Assembly: GCF_002953715.1 (NCBI RefSeq)
Contig: NZ_CP025017.1
Location: 186,001-250,000 of the forward strand
DNA: 64,000 bases
Direction: 5' to 3'
Source: Rhizobium leguminosarum
GTDB taxonomy: Bacteria > Pseudomonadota > Alphaproteobacteria > Rhizobiales > Rhizobiaceae
A model generated the notes under the pieces. The model did no database searches. It was given only the letters and a program-made list of their open reading frames with translations, and was not told the origin of the DNA. Positions 34,266 to 42,124 of this stretch are shown in pieces; the stretch's first letter is position 1, and every line of letters starts with the position of its first letter. Made by a program: the position numbers and the translations under genes.

Positions 34266-35203
34266 ACATGATCAGGTCCGTGTTCCGCAATCCGCCGCTC
34301 CTGACCTTTCTTCTGGTCGCGCTCGTCTGGATCGTCGCAAGCGTCTCGCTGCGTGGTTTCGGCGCCTATGGCCATCTGCGCTACCTGGTAGAACTCGCCG
34401 CGGTGATCGGCATTGCCGCCGCCGGGCAGACGCTCGTCATTCTGATGGGCGGCATCGATCTCTCCGTCGGCGCGGTCATCACCGTCACGGCGATCCTGCT
34501 ACCCCTGATCTCGCCCGCCTGGGACCCGACCGGCCTCGCCGGCATCGCGGCGGCCCTTGCCATCGCCACCGGCATCGGCCTGATGAACGGCGCCGGTGCT
34601 GCCTATCTTCGCGTGCCGCCGATCATCATGACGCTTGCCATGGCGACCTTCCTGCAGGGCCTGCTCGTCATCGTCGCCGGCGGCAGCGCGGTCACCGTCA
34701 GCAACCCAGCGGTCATTCTGCTCGGGCAGGCGCGGCCGCTCGGCATTCCCTCAGGCATCATTCTGTGGCTCGTCGTCTCGATCGTCGTCCTGCTGCTCGT
34801 CCACCGCATGCCGATCGGCGCACGGTTCCTGGCGCTTGGGGCGAACCCGCTGGCGGCCCGGCTTTCCGGCGTCAGCGTGACGCGCAACACGCTGATCGTC
34901 CACACTCTGTCGGGCTTTTTCGCAGGGCTTGCGGGCATTCTCGTGCTCGGCATGAACCGGCAAGGTTATGTCGGCATTGGCGACCCCTATCTGCTGACCT
35001 CGATCGCCGCCGTCGTGCTCGGCGGCACCTCCATCCTCGGCGGCCGCGGCACCTATGCCGGGACCATCCCGGGGGCGATCCTGCTCGTCACGACGACGGC
35101 GCTGATCACCGTCGTCAATGCCTCCCCCGGCTGGCGCTCGATCATGTTCGGCACCTTGATCCTCGCTCTTCTGCTGGTTTCCGGCCGGGAGGCGCGCCGA
35201 TGA
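34262..35203 (+). CDS. CUT2 ABC transporter permease, second subunit
   Basis: A membrane protein of 313 residues, BPD_transp_2 family, with the characteristic LVILMGGIDLSVGAVITVTAIL and ALGANPLAARLSGVSVTRN segments. It starts in an ATGA overlap with the first permease and ends in an ATGA overlap with the amidohydrolase, showing tight operon coupling. Confidence 0.88.
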   Translation: MNMIRSVFRNPPLLTFLLVALVWIVASVSLRGFGAYGHLRYLVELAAVIGIAAAGQTLVILMGGIDLSVGAVITVTAILLPLISPAWDPTGLAGIAAALAIATGIGLMNGAGAAYLRVPPIIMTLAMATFLQGLLVIVAGGSAVTVSNPAVILLGQARPLGIPSGIILWLVVSIVVLLLVHRMPIGARFLALGANPLAARLSGVSVTRNTLIVHTLSGFFAGLAGILVLGMNRQGYVGIGDPYLLTSIAAVVLGGTSILGGRGTYAGTIPGAILLVTTTALITVVNASPGWRSIMFGTLILALLLVSGREARR

Positions 35204-36156
35204 CGGAGCTCTACGACGGGCCGGTGATCGACCCGCATCACCATCTCTGGGACCTCAGCCTGCAACGCCATCCCTGGCTGCAGAAGGCGCGCACATCCGG
35301 CGAGGAGATGGTTTTCGGAAGCCTCGCACCGATCCTACGCGACTATGCTATCGACGATTATCGCGCCGATGCTGCTCGCCAGAACGTCGTTGCAACCGTG
35401 CATGTGGAGGCCGGCTGGTCCGTTGCCTACCCGCTCGAAGAGAGCCGCTGGCTGGATGGTCTCGACCGCAGCTCCGGCGTGGCACGCCGTTATATCGCGC
35501 GCGTGCCCCTCGACGGGCCGGACGCTATGCGCCTGCTCGAGGCGGAAGCGGCAAACCCGAATGTCGTCGGCATCCGTGATATTTTGAGCTGGCATCCGGA
35601 CGCGGCGAAGAGTTTTGCTTCGCGCCCGAACCGCATGGACGATCCCGCCTGGCGGGCGGGACTTGCCCATGCCACGCGGCTCGGACTGGTCTTCGACCTT
35701 ATGCTTTATCCCTGGCAGATGAATGAGGCGCTCGAACTGGTGCGTGCTTTTCCGCAAACGCTTTTCGTGCTCAACCACGGCGGCAGCCCGGCTGACCGGA
35801 CGGAGGACGGCATGGCGCTCTGGCGCCGTGGTCTGCGGGCGCTTGGCAACGAGCCGAATCTGCGCCTGAAGATTTCCGACCTCGTCGCCTATGACAATAA
35901 GTGGACGCTCGAAAGCCTGCGGCCGGTGATCGAGCATTGCCTTGATTGTTTCGGTCCGGCGCGCGCCATGTTCGCGAGCGACTTTCCGGTTGCGGGCCTG
36001 CATGCCTCTTTCGATGAGGTCTACCAGGTTTTCCGCACGGTCGCCTCGCAGCTCTCTTACGACGAGCAGCGCGCCCTGTTCTTTGCCACCGCCAATGACA
36101 CCTATCGCCTCGGCATCGCCGACCCGGCCGAGATCAGGAGTGGCTGCCATGTCTGA
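35200..36156 (+). CDS. Amidohydrolase-2 family metal-dependent hydrolase
   Basis: A TIM-barrel hydrolase of 318 residues related to fuconolactonases and pyrone-dicarboxylate hydrolases. The metal-binding start VIDPHHHLWDL, the central FVLNHGGSP and the C-terminal MFASDFPVAGL (catalytic aspartate) are all present. It probably opens a lactone or cleaves an amide-like bond of the imported compound. It overlaps the second permease gene by 4 nt and the PLP-enzyme gene by 8 nt. Confidence 0.85.
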   Translation: MTELYDGPVIDPHHHLWDLSLQRHPWLQKARTSGEEMVFGSLAPILRDYAIDDYRADAARQNVVATVHVEAGWSVAYPLEESRWLDGLDRSSGVARRYIARVPLDGPDAMRLLEAEAANPNVVGIRDILSWHPDAAKSFASRPNRMDDPAWRAGLAHATRLGLVFDLMLYPWQMNEALELVRAFPQTLFVLNHGGSPADRTEDGMALWRRGLRALGNEPNLRLKISDLVAYDNKWTLESLRPVIEHCLDCFGPARAMFASDFPVAGLHASFDEVYQVFRTVASQLSYDEQRALFFATANDTYRLGIADPAEIRSGCHV

Positions 36157-37458
36157 CCTCCATACCGCGACGGAAAACGTGCTGATCGACGAGCAGGTGC
36201 GCGGCTTTCCGCCGGGCAATCCGCCGCTTCCGCTGGATGCAATCGGCAAGCAGGGATGGAAGCCCTATGACGGCAGGATGGCCCTGCCGCTGATCTCGCT
36301 CGACCGGCAGGCCTTCACCGGAAATGTCGAACTGATGATGGCCTATGTGAAGAGCCACGGCGCCGATATCGCTCCGCACGCCAAGACACCGATGTCGATG
36401 GCGCTGGCGGAGGCACTTCTGGCGGCAGGCGCCTGGGGCACGACGGTCGCCGATATCCGCCAGGCCGCCGTCCTGCTCAAGGCGGGACAGCGCCGGCTGA
36501 TCCTCGCCAACGAGATCGGCGGGGCCGCCGCTGCCCGCCGGCTCGCGGCCCTGCTTGCCCATTATCCCGATGCGGAACTTCATATCTTCGTGGATTCGAC
36601 GGCGCTCGCCGAGGCTCTTCGCTCCGCCTGGCAGGAGCGTGTCGATCTGCCGCCCCTCGGTCTGCTGGTGGAGTTCGGTGCCGGTCGCGCCGGTGCCCGC
36701 GGCGTCGCCGCCGCCGAGGCAACCTGGAGGCGATCCTTGCCGCGGAGACGCCGGCCTTCCGGCTGACCGGCATCGCCGCCTATGAAGGTGCGGCCGCGAC
36801 CGCCGATGCGGAAGAGACGATGCGTCGCATCGACGCGCTGATGGCGGTGACATCCGATTTCCTGCCGAAGCTGCGCGCCCGCATCGGCGACGAGCGGTCG
36901 CTCCTCGTCACGGCCGGCGGCTCGGTGTTTTTCGACCTCGTGATTGCCAGGCTTTCAGCCGCCGTTGCGGCCGATCCCGCCTGCCGGCTGGTGCTGCGCA
37001 GCGGCGCGATCTTCTTCCACGATCACGGCATCTACGAGCGCGGCCTTGCCGGCCTCGATGCACGCGGCGGCTTCCGCATCGGCGGCGAGACGGTCTCGGC
37101 GGCCGCGGGTTTCCGTCCGGCGCTGCGGGTCTGGGCCGAGGTCCTCTCCCGGCCGGAGCCGCGGCTGGCGATCTCAGGCATGGGCATGCGCGACGTGGCC
37201 ATGGACCAAGGCCTGCCACGGCCGTTGGCGCTCTATCGCAATGGCGCGTATCTCGCCGATCTCGTGGGCGCCGACGTTTTCCGCCTCAACGATCAACACG
37301 CCTTCGTGGCCCTTGCCGAGGGCAGCGACGTTGCGGTCGGCGACGTTATCGAGTGCGGCATCTCGCATCCCTGCACCTGCCTTGACCGGCATGCCATCCT
37401 CTACGGCCTCGACCCGGACCATTCGGTGACGGCGGCCTATCTGACCAGCTTCGGCTGA
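36149..37458 (+). pseudogene. D-threonine aldolase / D-serine dehydratase-like PLP enzyme, broken by one frameshift
   Basis: Frame one (36149-36766) gives a 205-residue product with an alanine-racemase-like N-terminal barrel and the PLP-lysine motif PHAKTPM. The conserved sequence then continues in another frame from about 36718 (NLEAILAAETPAFRLTGIAAYEG) to 37458 and includes the C-terminal metal-site region with NDQHAFV and CGISHPCTCLDRH. Adding one base near 36721 (GCAACC to GCAAACC) would restore an intact protein of about 436 residues, so either a recent one-base deletion or a sequencing error is likely. No other damage is seen. Family members split or dehydrate D-hydroxy amino acids. The RidA gene right after it fits an enzyme that makes enamine intermediates. 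Confidence 0.82.
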
Positions 37459-37494
37459 ACTTTCCCTCCAAAAGCAAGAAAAGGAAAACCCGCC

Positions 37495-37839
37495 ATGATC
37501 CAGCGTTATCAGAAAGGTTCGCGTATGAGCCAAGCCGTCAGCTACGGCGGTCTCGTCTATATTGCCGGCCAGGTCGCGGAAAATCGCAAGGCTGGCATCG
37601 AGGATCAGACCCGCGACGTGCTCGGCAAGATCGACGCCCTTTTGCAAGAAGCCGGTATCGATCGCTCGCGCCTCATCGCCGTCAATGTCTTCCTGCCGGC
37701 GATCGTCGATTTCGAGGCGATGAACAGCGTCTATGATGACTGGATCGACATCGAAAATCCGCCGGCCCGCGCCTGTACCGAGGCTCGTCTCGCCGATCCC
37801 GATCTGCGCGTCGAAATGACCGCGATCGCCGCGCTCTAG
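37495..37839 (+). CDS. RidA/YjgF-family enamine/imine deaminase
   Basis: A 114-residue trimeric RidA-fold protein. RidA proteins hydrolyse reactive enamines such as 2-aminoacrylate that PLP dehydratases release. The C-terminal ENPPARACTEARLADPDLRVEMTAIAAL contains the conserved arginine that binds the substrate carboxylate and the EMTAIAA ending. AAGGAAAA precedes its ATG. Its place after the PLP-enzyme gene makes the pair functionally sensible. It ends just before a palindromic repeat. Confidence 0.88.
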   Translation: MIQRYQKGSRMSQAVSYGGLVYIAGQVAENRKAGIEDQTRDVLGKIDALLQEAGIDRSRLIAVNVFLPAIVDFEAMNSVYDDWIDIENPPARACTEARLADPDLRVEMTAIAAL

Positions 37840-37872
37840 CGCATCGGACAGCACGATGCCTAAGTTGAAAGT

Positions 37873-37919
37873 GTTACAGCGTCCTTTGCGCGTCTCAAAA
37901 AGACGCGCGGCGCTGTAAC
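37873..37919. repeat. Nested palindromic element between ridA-like and deacylase genes
   Basis: Outer arms GTTACAGC/GCTGTAAC enclose inner arms GCGCGTCT/AGACGCGC around a CAAAA loop. I have the impression that similar elements are common between genes in Rhizobium, but only this copy is in the window. It could act as a partial terminator or mRNA stabiliser. Confidence 0.6.
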
Positions 37920-37949
37920 GGCATCGCAACCGCCCGCACTGGAGACATC

Positions 37950-38963
37950 ATGCATAGCGGTCTCGTCAATCCGATCGACTTTTTGCGCGAGGGCCGACAG
38001 GCAGGCCACCTCGCCATTCCCTATTCGATCGACCGTTCGCCCTATTATCAGATCCGCATTCCGGTCCTTCGCCTGAGGAATGGCGAGGGGCCGTCTTTGC
38101 TGCTGATGGCCGGCAACCATGGCGACGAATATGAGGGCGAACTCCAGCTCGGCCGGCTGATGCGGCTGCTGGATGTCGCCGAAATCCGCGGCGCCGTCAC
38201 CATCCTGCCGATGGCGAACCTGCCGGCGGTGATGGCGGCCAAGCGCTGCTCGCCCTTCGACGGCGGCAATCTCAATCGGGCGTTTCCCGGCGATCCCACC
38301 GGATCACCGACGGTGCGGATGGCGCATTTCCTTGAACATGAACTTTTTCCGCGCCATGACGTCGTGCTCGATCTGCATTCGGGCGGCACCTCCATGGCCC
38401 ACCTGCCCTGTACGCTGATCGAGCGGCAGGCCGATGCCGCCCGCTTCGAGCGGTCCGTTTCGCTGATGCGCGCCATGGGTGCGTCGCATGCCTTCATCGC
38501 CGATAACGGGCCGACAGCGCCGACATCGATGGGGGCTGCGGCAAGGGCCGGAACCATCGGTCTTTCCGGTGAGTTCGGCGGCGGCGGTACCGTGACGCCT
38601 GAGACAATGGGTTTCGCGGCGGCCGCGATCGACCGGCTGCTCGTCACACTCAGCATCGTGAAGCGTCCGGTCCTGTCACGCATGCCGTTCGCCGAGCCCG
38701 GACCGTTGCAACTGCTTTCGCTATCCCGGCACAGCCAGGGCATCTATGCGAACCGCAGAGGCTGGTTCGAGCCGGCCGCAGCCCTCGGCGCCACCGTTGC
38801 CGCCGGTGAGCTTGCCGGATGGTATCATGATCTGGAGCGTCTGGAGCAGCCCGAGGAAGAGCTGCGCTTTGCCGAGAGCGGCATAGTCATTTCCCACCGG
38901 TTGCACTGCGACAGCCAGGCCGGCGACTGCCTGATCCAGGTCGCCGAACCTATCGCATCCTGA
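37950..38963 (+). CDS. Succinylglutamate desuccinylase/aspartoacylase-family zinc deacylase
   Basis: A 337-residue zinc carboxypeptidase-fold enzyme. The zinc ligands are in GNHGDEYEGE (His and Glu) and DLHSGG (His); the SGEFGGGGTV segment and the C-terminal beta domain fit the AstE/AspA/DoeB group. Relatives remove succinyl or acetyl groups from N-acyl amino acids. Placed with a transporter, an amidohydrolase and a PLP enzyme, it may deacylate the imported compound. GGAGACATC precedes the ATG. It converges with the unknown gene at 38978, with only 14 bases between them. Confidence 0.85.
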   Translation: MHSGLVNPIDFLREGRQAGHLAIPYSIDRSPYYQIRIPVLRLRNGEGPSLLLMAGNHGDEYEGELQLGRLMRLLDVAEIRGAVTILPMANLPAVMAAKRCSPFDGGNLNRAFPGDPTGSPTVRMAHFLEHELFPRHDVVLDLHSGGTSMAHLPCTLIERQADAARFERSVSLMRAMGASHAFIADNGPTAPTSMGAAARAGTIGLSGEFGGGGTVTPETMGFAAAAIDRLLVTLSIVKRPVLSRMPFAEPGPLQLLSLSRHSQGIYANRRGWFEPAAALGATVAAGELAGWYHDLERLEQPEEELRFAESGIVISHRLHCDSQAGDCLIQVAEPIAS

Positions 38964-38977
38964 GGGCGCTGATCTGC

Positions 38978-40162
38978 TTAAGTGATTGCGCCGACCGCTG
39001 CTTGGACCCAATCGAGACGCTTTGCTGGTATGAGGCCGTAATTGTAGAAGTTCACGCCGTCGGCGCCGGCATCGACGGCGGCCTTGGCGCGTGCGGCGAG
39101 CACCGCCGGCCCGCTGACCTCGGGATAGAAGACGCGCAGGCCCACCCCGAGGAACTTGCCCGGTCCGATTGCCGCCCGGCCGGTTCGGATGACATCAGTG
39201 ACCGCATCCGGTTCCATGTCGTAGCAGCAGAGGATTGCCCCGTCGCAGAGCTTGCCGGTGGCGGCGAGATCGACGCCGCCGAGCCATCCGTCCTTCAGGT
39301 CGATGAGCACGATGCGTGTCGCCGGATCGGCGGCCGCCTTGATCTCTCCGATCAGGCTGGTCACCGGTTCGCTCCGCCAAGCGAGATAGGCATGCAGATC
39401 AGGATGGTCGCAAAAGGCATCGATACTGGCCGCCGGAAAGTCCGGGAATTGTTGTTTCGGGACAGCTCGTTCGCAGAGTTCCGCGATGAAGCGCGCGACC
39501 GTTCCGCGCGCGCCTTCGACCGGCACGCCGGACTTTATGGCGCGCGCCGTGCAATGGTCGCAGAAGCAGAGCGACAGCAGGAAATCGTCTTCGGCATTCA
39601 GGCCCACGCCGTCCTTCTCGTGATGGTATTCATGCGCGAATCCCATGAAGTTCGGGCTCTCGAGTTCCACCATATCGGGCCGGTAGTTGGTCGTGATGTC
39701 GCGAACAAGGGTGATGGCATAGTCCCGCGCCGCCGGGCTGGAGGGGCAGAGATTGTAATAGTTGGGATTGCCGAAGGCGTTCCGCGTCACATGATCGGGA
39801 TGCAGCATGCCGAGACGGGTATTGTGCAGGCAGACCGTCCAGCAGGAGACCTTAAGCCCCGTCGTGTCGCGTCCCTTGACGAGCGCTTCCAGCATGTCGC
39901 CGCGCTTAGTGACATTCCCAGCCATCAGCGGCCGGATCACCTTGTCCAGCCACAGACTTTCATCCGGCCGGAAGTAGACGGTCCCGTCCTCGGGGAAGTA
40001 GGCCTTCTGCCGCGGGCTGCGCGGCTGCAGGAACCGGCCGGCATGATAGGAGGTCGCCAGGCTGACCGTGTTCAGGCCCGCGCGGCCGCGAAGGTCGGCG
40101 GCGAGTGCTGCAAGCCCCTGGTCCTGGATGTCCCAGGGATAAGTCCACATGGAAAGATGCAT
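38978..40162 (-). CDS. Uncharacterised 394-residue protein, TIM-barrel glycoside-hydrolase-like
   Basis: No signal peptide and no firm family. Visible features are MHLSMWTYPWDIQDQGLAAL at the start, repeated strand-helix spacing like a (beta/alpha)8 barrel, a cysteine cluster SLCFCDHC (about residues 211-218), and a possible acidic active-site segment MVELESPNFMGF. The ending DAGADGVNFYNYGLIP is a typical last barrel strand. I suspect a hydrolase-like enzyme. It lies downstream of iolD but is separated by 126 bp containing three TGTCCA elements, so it probably has its own promoter shared with the IclR system on the other strand. Confidence 0.65.
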   Translation of the reverse strand: MHLSMWTYPWDIQDQGLAALAADLRGRAGLNTVSLATSYHAGRFLQPRSPRQKAYFPEDGTVYFRPDESLWLDKVIRPLMAGNVTKRGDMLEALVKGRDTTGLKVSCWTVCLHNTRLGMLHPDHVTRNAFGNPNYYNLCPSSPAARDYAITLVRDITTNYRPDMVELESPNFMGFAHEYHHEKDGVGLNAEDDFLLSLCFCDHCTARAIKSGVPVEGARGTVARFIAELCERAVPKQQFPDFPAASIDAFCDHPDLHAYLAWRSEPVTSLIGEIKAAADPATRIVLIDLKDGWLGGVDLAATGKLCDGAILCCYDMEPDAVTDVIRTGRAAIGPGKFLGVGLRVFYPEVSGPAVLAARAKAAVDAGADGVNFYNYGLIPAKRLDWVQAAVGAIT

Positions 40163-40181
40163 GGCGTGCTCCCGTCGAATC

Positions 40182-40219
40182 TGTCCATTTTATAGAACAT
40201 GTGTCCATAATAGTGTCCA
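40182..40219. promoter_or_regulatory. Triple TGTCCA cluster, candidate IclR-controlled promoter of the 394-aa gene
   Basis: TGTCCA occurs at 40182, 40202 and 40214. The first forms TGTCCA-TTTTAT-AGAACA, the same 6-N6-6 layout as at 30630-30647. It lies 20-57 bp upstream of the unknown gene's start. Confidence 0.5.
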
Positions 40220-40288
40220 GACCGATCTTTGAGCACGGGCGTCCGCCATGTGGCGGGAGCGCCAGCCTGAGAGCCAAGTTCCTGTCCT

Positions 40289-42124
40289 TCAATCAAACGC
40301 ACGTTGATTGGCGGCATTCTCGTTGTAACGCGCGCGGGCCTGCTCGAGCCGCTCGGGGCCACCGACCTGCGGAACGGCAACGTCCCACCAGTGGCCGCCT
40401 GCGTCGGTCCCGGGGACCGCATCGGTGTCGATCACCAGAACGCTCGGAATGTTCCGTTCCCGCGCCGCCACGATGCGTGTCTCAAGCTCGGCGATGGACC
40501 CTATCTTTTCGGCATGGGCGCCCATCGAGGCGGCATGCGCGACAAAATCGATCTCGGGCTGTATGTCGACATTGCAGTCCTTGTACATGTTGTTGAATTC
40601 GGCGCCGCCGCACTCGATCTGGAGGCGGTTGATGCAGCCGTAACCGCGGTTGTCGGTCAACACGACGGTGAACGGCACCCGCCGCATGACGGCGGTTGCG
40701 AGTTCCGAATTGGCCATCATGTAGGAGCCGTCGCCGACGAAGCAGATGACGTCCTTGTCGGGGCGGGCGAGCTTGATGCCCATGGCGCCCGCCACTTCGT
40801 ATCCCATGCAAGAGAAACCATATTCCATGTGGTATCCGCCCTTGGCAGATTGCCACAGCACCTGCAGTGCGCCCGGCATGGTGCCGGCTGCGCACATGAC
40901 CACGGAGTTTTCCGTCGCCACCCGCTGCACGGCGCCGATGACTTGCGCATCGGTGGGCAGGGGTCCAGGTCCGTCCGCCTCCGGCGCCGCCGTCACGCGT
41001 TCGACCGTTTTGTGCCAATCGGTCCTGCTCCCGGCATCGACGCCAGGCCCGCGATACGCTTCGAGCGCGGCGGACAGGCGCGCCAGCGTGACCTTGGCAT
41101 CGCCGACACAGGGCAATGCCGAATGCTTGGTCGCGTCATATCCGGCAAGGTTGATCGAAGCGAGTCGGCGCGAGGGATTGCGGAAAAGCGCCCAGCTGCC
41201 TGTGGTGAAATCCTGGAAGCGCGTGCCGATGCCGATCACGAGGTCCGCCTCGGCGCAAAGCGCATTGGCCGACGCCGAGCCGGTCACACCAGGCGATCCG
41301 AAATTCAGCGGGTGCTCCCAGCTGTTGGCGCCCTTCCCGGCTTGTGTTTCGACAAACGGGATATGATGCTTCTCCGCGAATGCGGCGAGTTCGGCCTCGG
41401 CCTGCGAATAGATGACGCCGCCGCCGGAAATGATCACCGGCCTGCGCGCAGCCCGGATGGCATCGGCGAGATCTGCGACCTCCCGCGGATCCGGTTCGGG
41501 ACGACGGATGCGCCACACCTTCGGTTCGAAAAAGGCTTGGGGGTAGTCGTAGAGCTCTGCTTGCACATCTTGGTAGAATGCCAGCGTGACAGGGCCGCAA
41601 TGACCGGGATCGGTCATGACGGACAAGGCGCGCGACAGGCAAGTCAGGAGATGCTCGGGACGGGCGATCCGGTCGAAATAAGCCGAGACCGGCCGGAAGC
41701 AGTCATTGGCGCTGACGGTTCCGTCGTTCATATCCTCGATCTGCTGCAACACCGGCTCGGGGCGGCGATTGGCGAACACATCTCCGGGTATGAAAAGCAC
41801 GGGCAATCTGTTGACATGGGCAAGCGCACAAGCCGTGACCATATTGGTGGCACCCGGGCCGATCGAGGATGTCACGGCCTGGGCGCGCCGGCGCTTCAGC
41901 GTCTTCGCATAAGCAATCGCCGCATGCGCCATGGTCTGTTCATTCTGGCCGCGCCATGTGGGAAGGGCGTCGCCAATCCCATGCAGCGCCTCTCCGATGC
42001 CGGCGACATTGCCGTGACCGAAGATCGCCCAGACGCCTTCGATGAAGCGTTCGCCATCCTCGGTCATCTGGACCGAGAGCCATTTCATCATGGCCTGCGC
42101 GGCGGTCAGTCGTATCGTTGTCAT
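40289..42124 (-). CDS. iolD: 3D-(3,5/4)-trihydroxycyclohexane-1,2-dione hydrolase-like TPP enzyme (IolD)
   Basis: A thiamine-diphosphate enzyme of 611 residues (known IolD about 615-640) that opens the ring of the diketo-inositol intermediate. The N-terminal domain includes AIFGHGNVAGIGEAL; the central domain VIISGGGVIYSQAEAELAAFAEKH; and the C-terminal TPP-binding domain CFVGDGSYMMANSELATAV. It overlaps iolC by 4 nt. Whether it acts on myo-inositol products or on a variant substrate is unclear given the non-standard operon. Confidence 0.87.
   Translation of the reverse strand: MTTIRLTAAQAMMKWLSVQMTEDGERFIEGVWAIFGHGNVAGIGEALHGIGDALPTWRGQNEQTMAHAAIAYAKTLKRRRAQAVTSSIGPGATNMVTACALAHVNRLPVLFIPGDVFANRRPEPVLQQIEDMNDGTVSANDCFRPVSAYFDRIARPEHLLTCLSRALSVMTDPGHCGPVTLAFYQDVQAELYDYPQAFFEPKVWRIRRPEPDPREVADLADAIRAARRPVIISGGGVIYSQAEAELAAFAEKHHIPFVETQAGKGANSWEHPLNFGSPGVTGSASANALCAEADLVIGIGTRFQDFTTGSWALFRNPSRRLASINLAGYDATKHSALPCVGDAKVTLARLSAALEAYRGPGVDAGSRTDWHKTVERVTAAPEADGPGPLPTDAQVIGAVQRVATENSVVMCAAGTMPGALQVLWQSAKGGYHMEYGFSCMGYEVAGAMGIKLARPDKDVICFVGDGSYMMANSELATAVMRRVPFTVVLTDNRGYGCINRLQIECGGAEFNNMYKDCNVDIQPEIDFVAHAASMGAHAEKIGSIAELETRIVAARERNIPSVLVIDTDAVPGTDAGGHWWDVAVPQVGGPERLEQARARYNENAANQRAFD

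Noticed and set aside
34213..36156. 647-codon frame suggesting a permease-amidohydrolase fusion
   Set aside because: The first part is a shadow of the second permease gene; the amidohydrolase starts at 35200 in an ATGA overlap.
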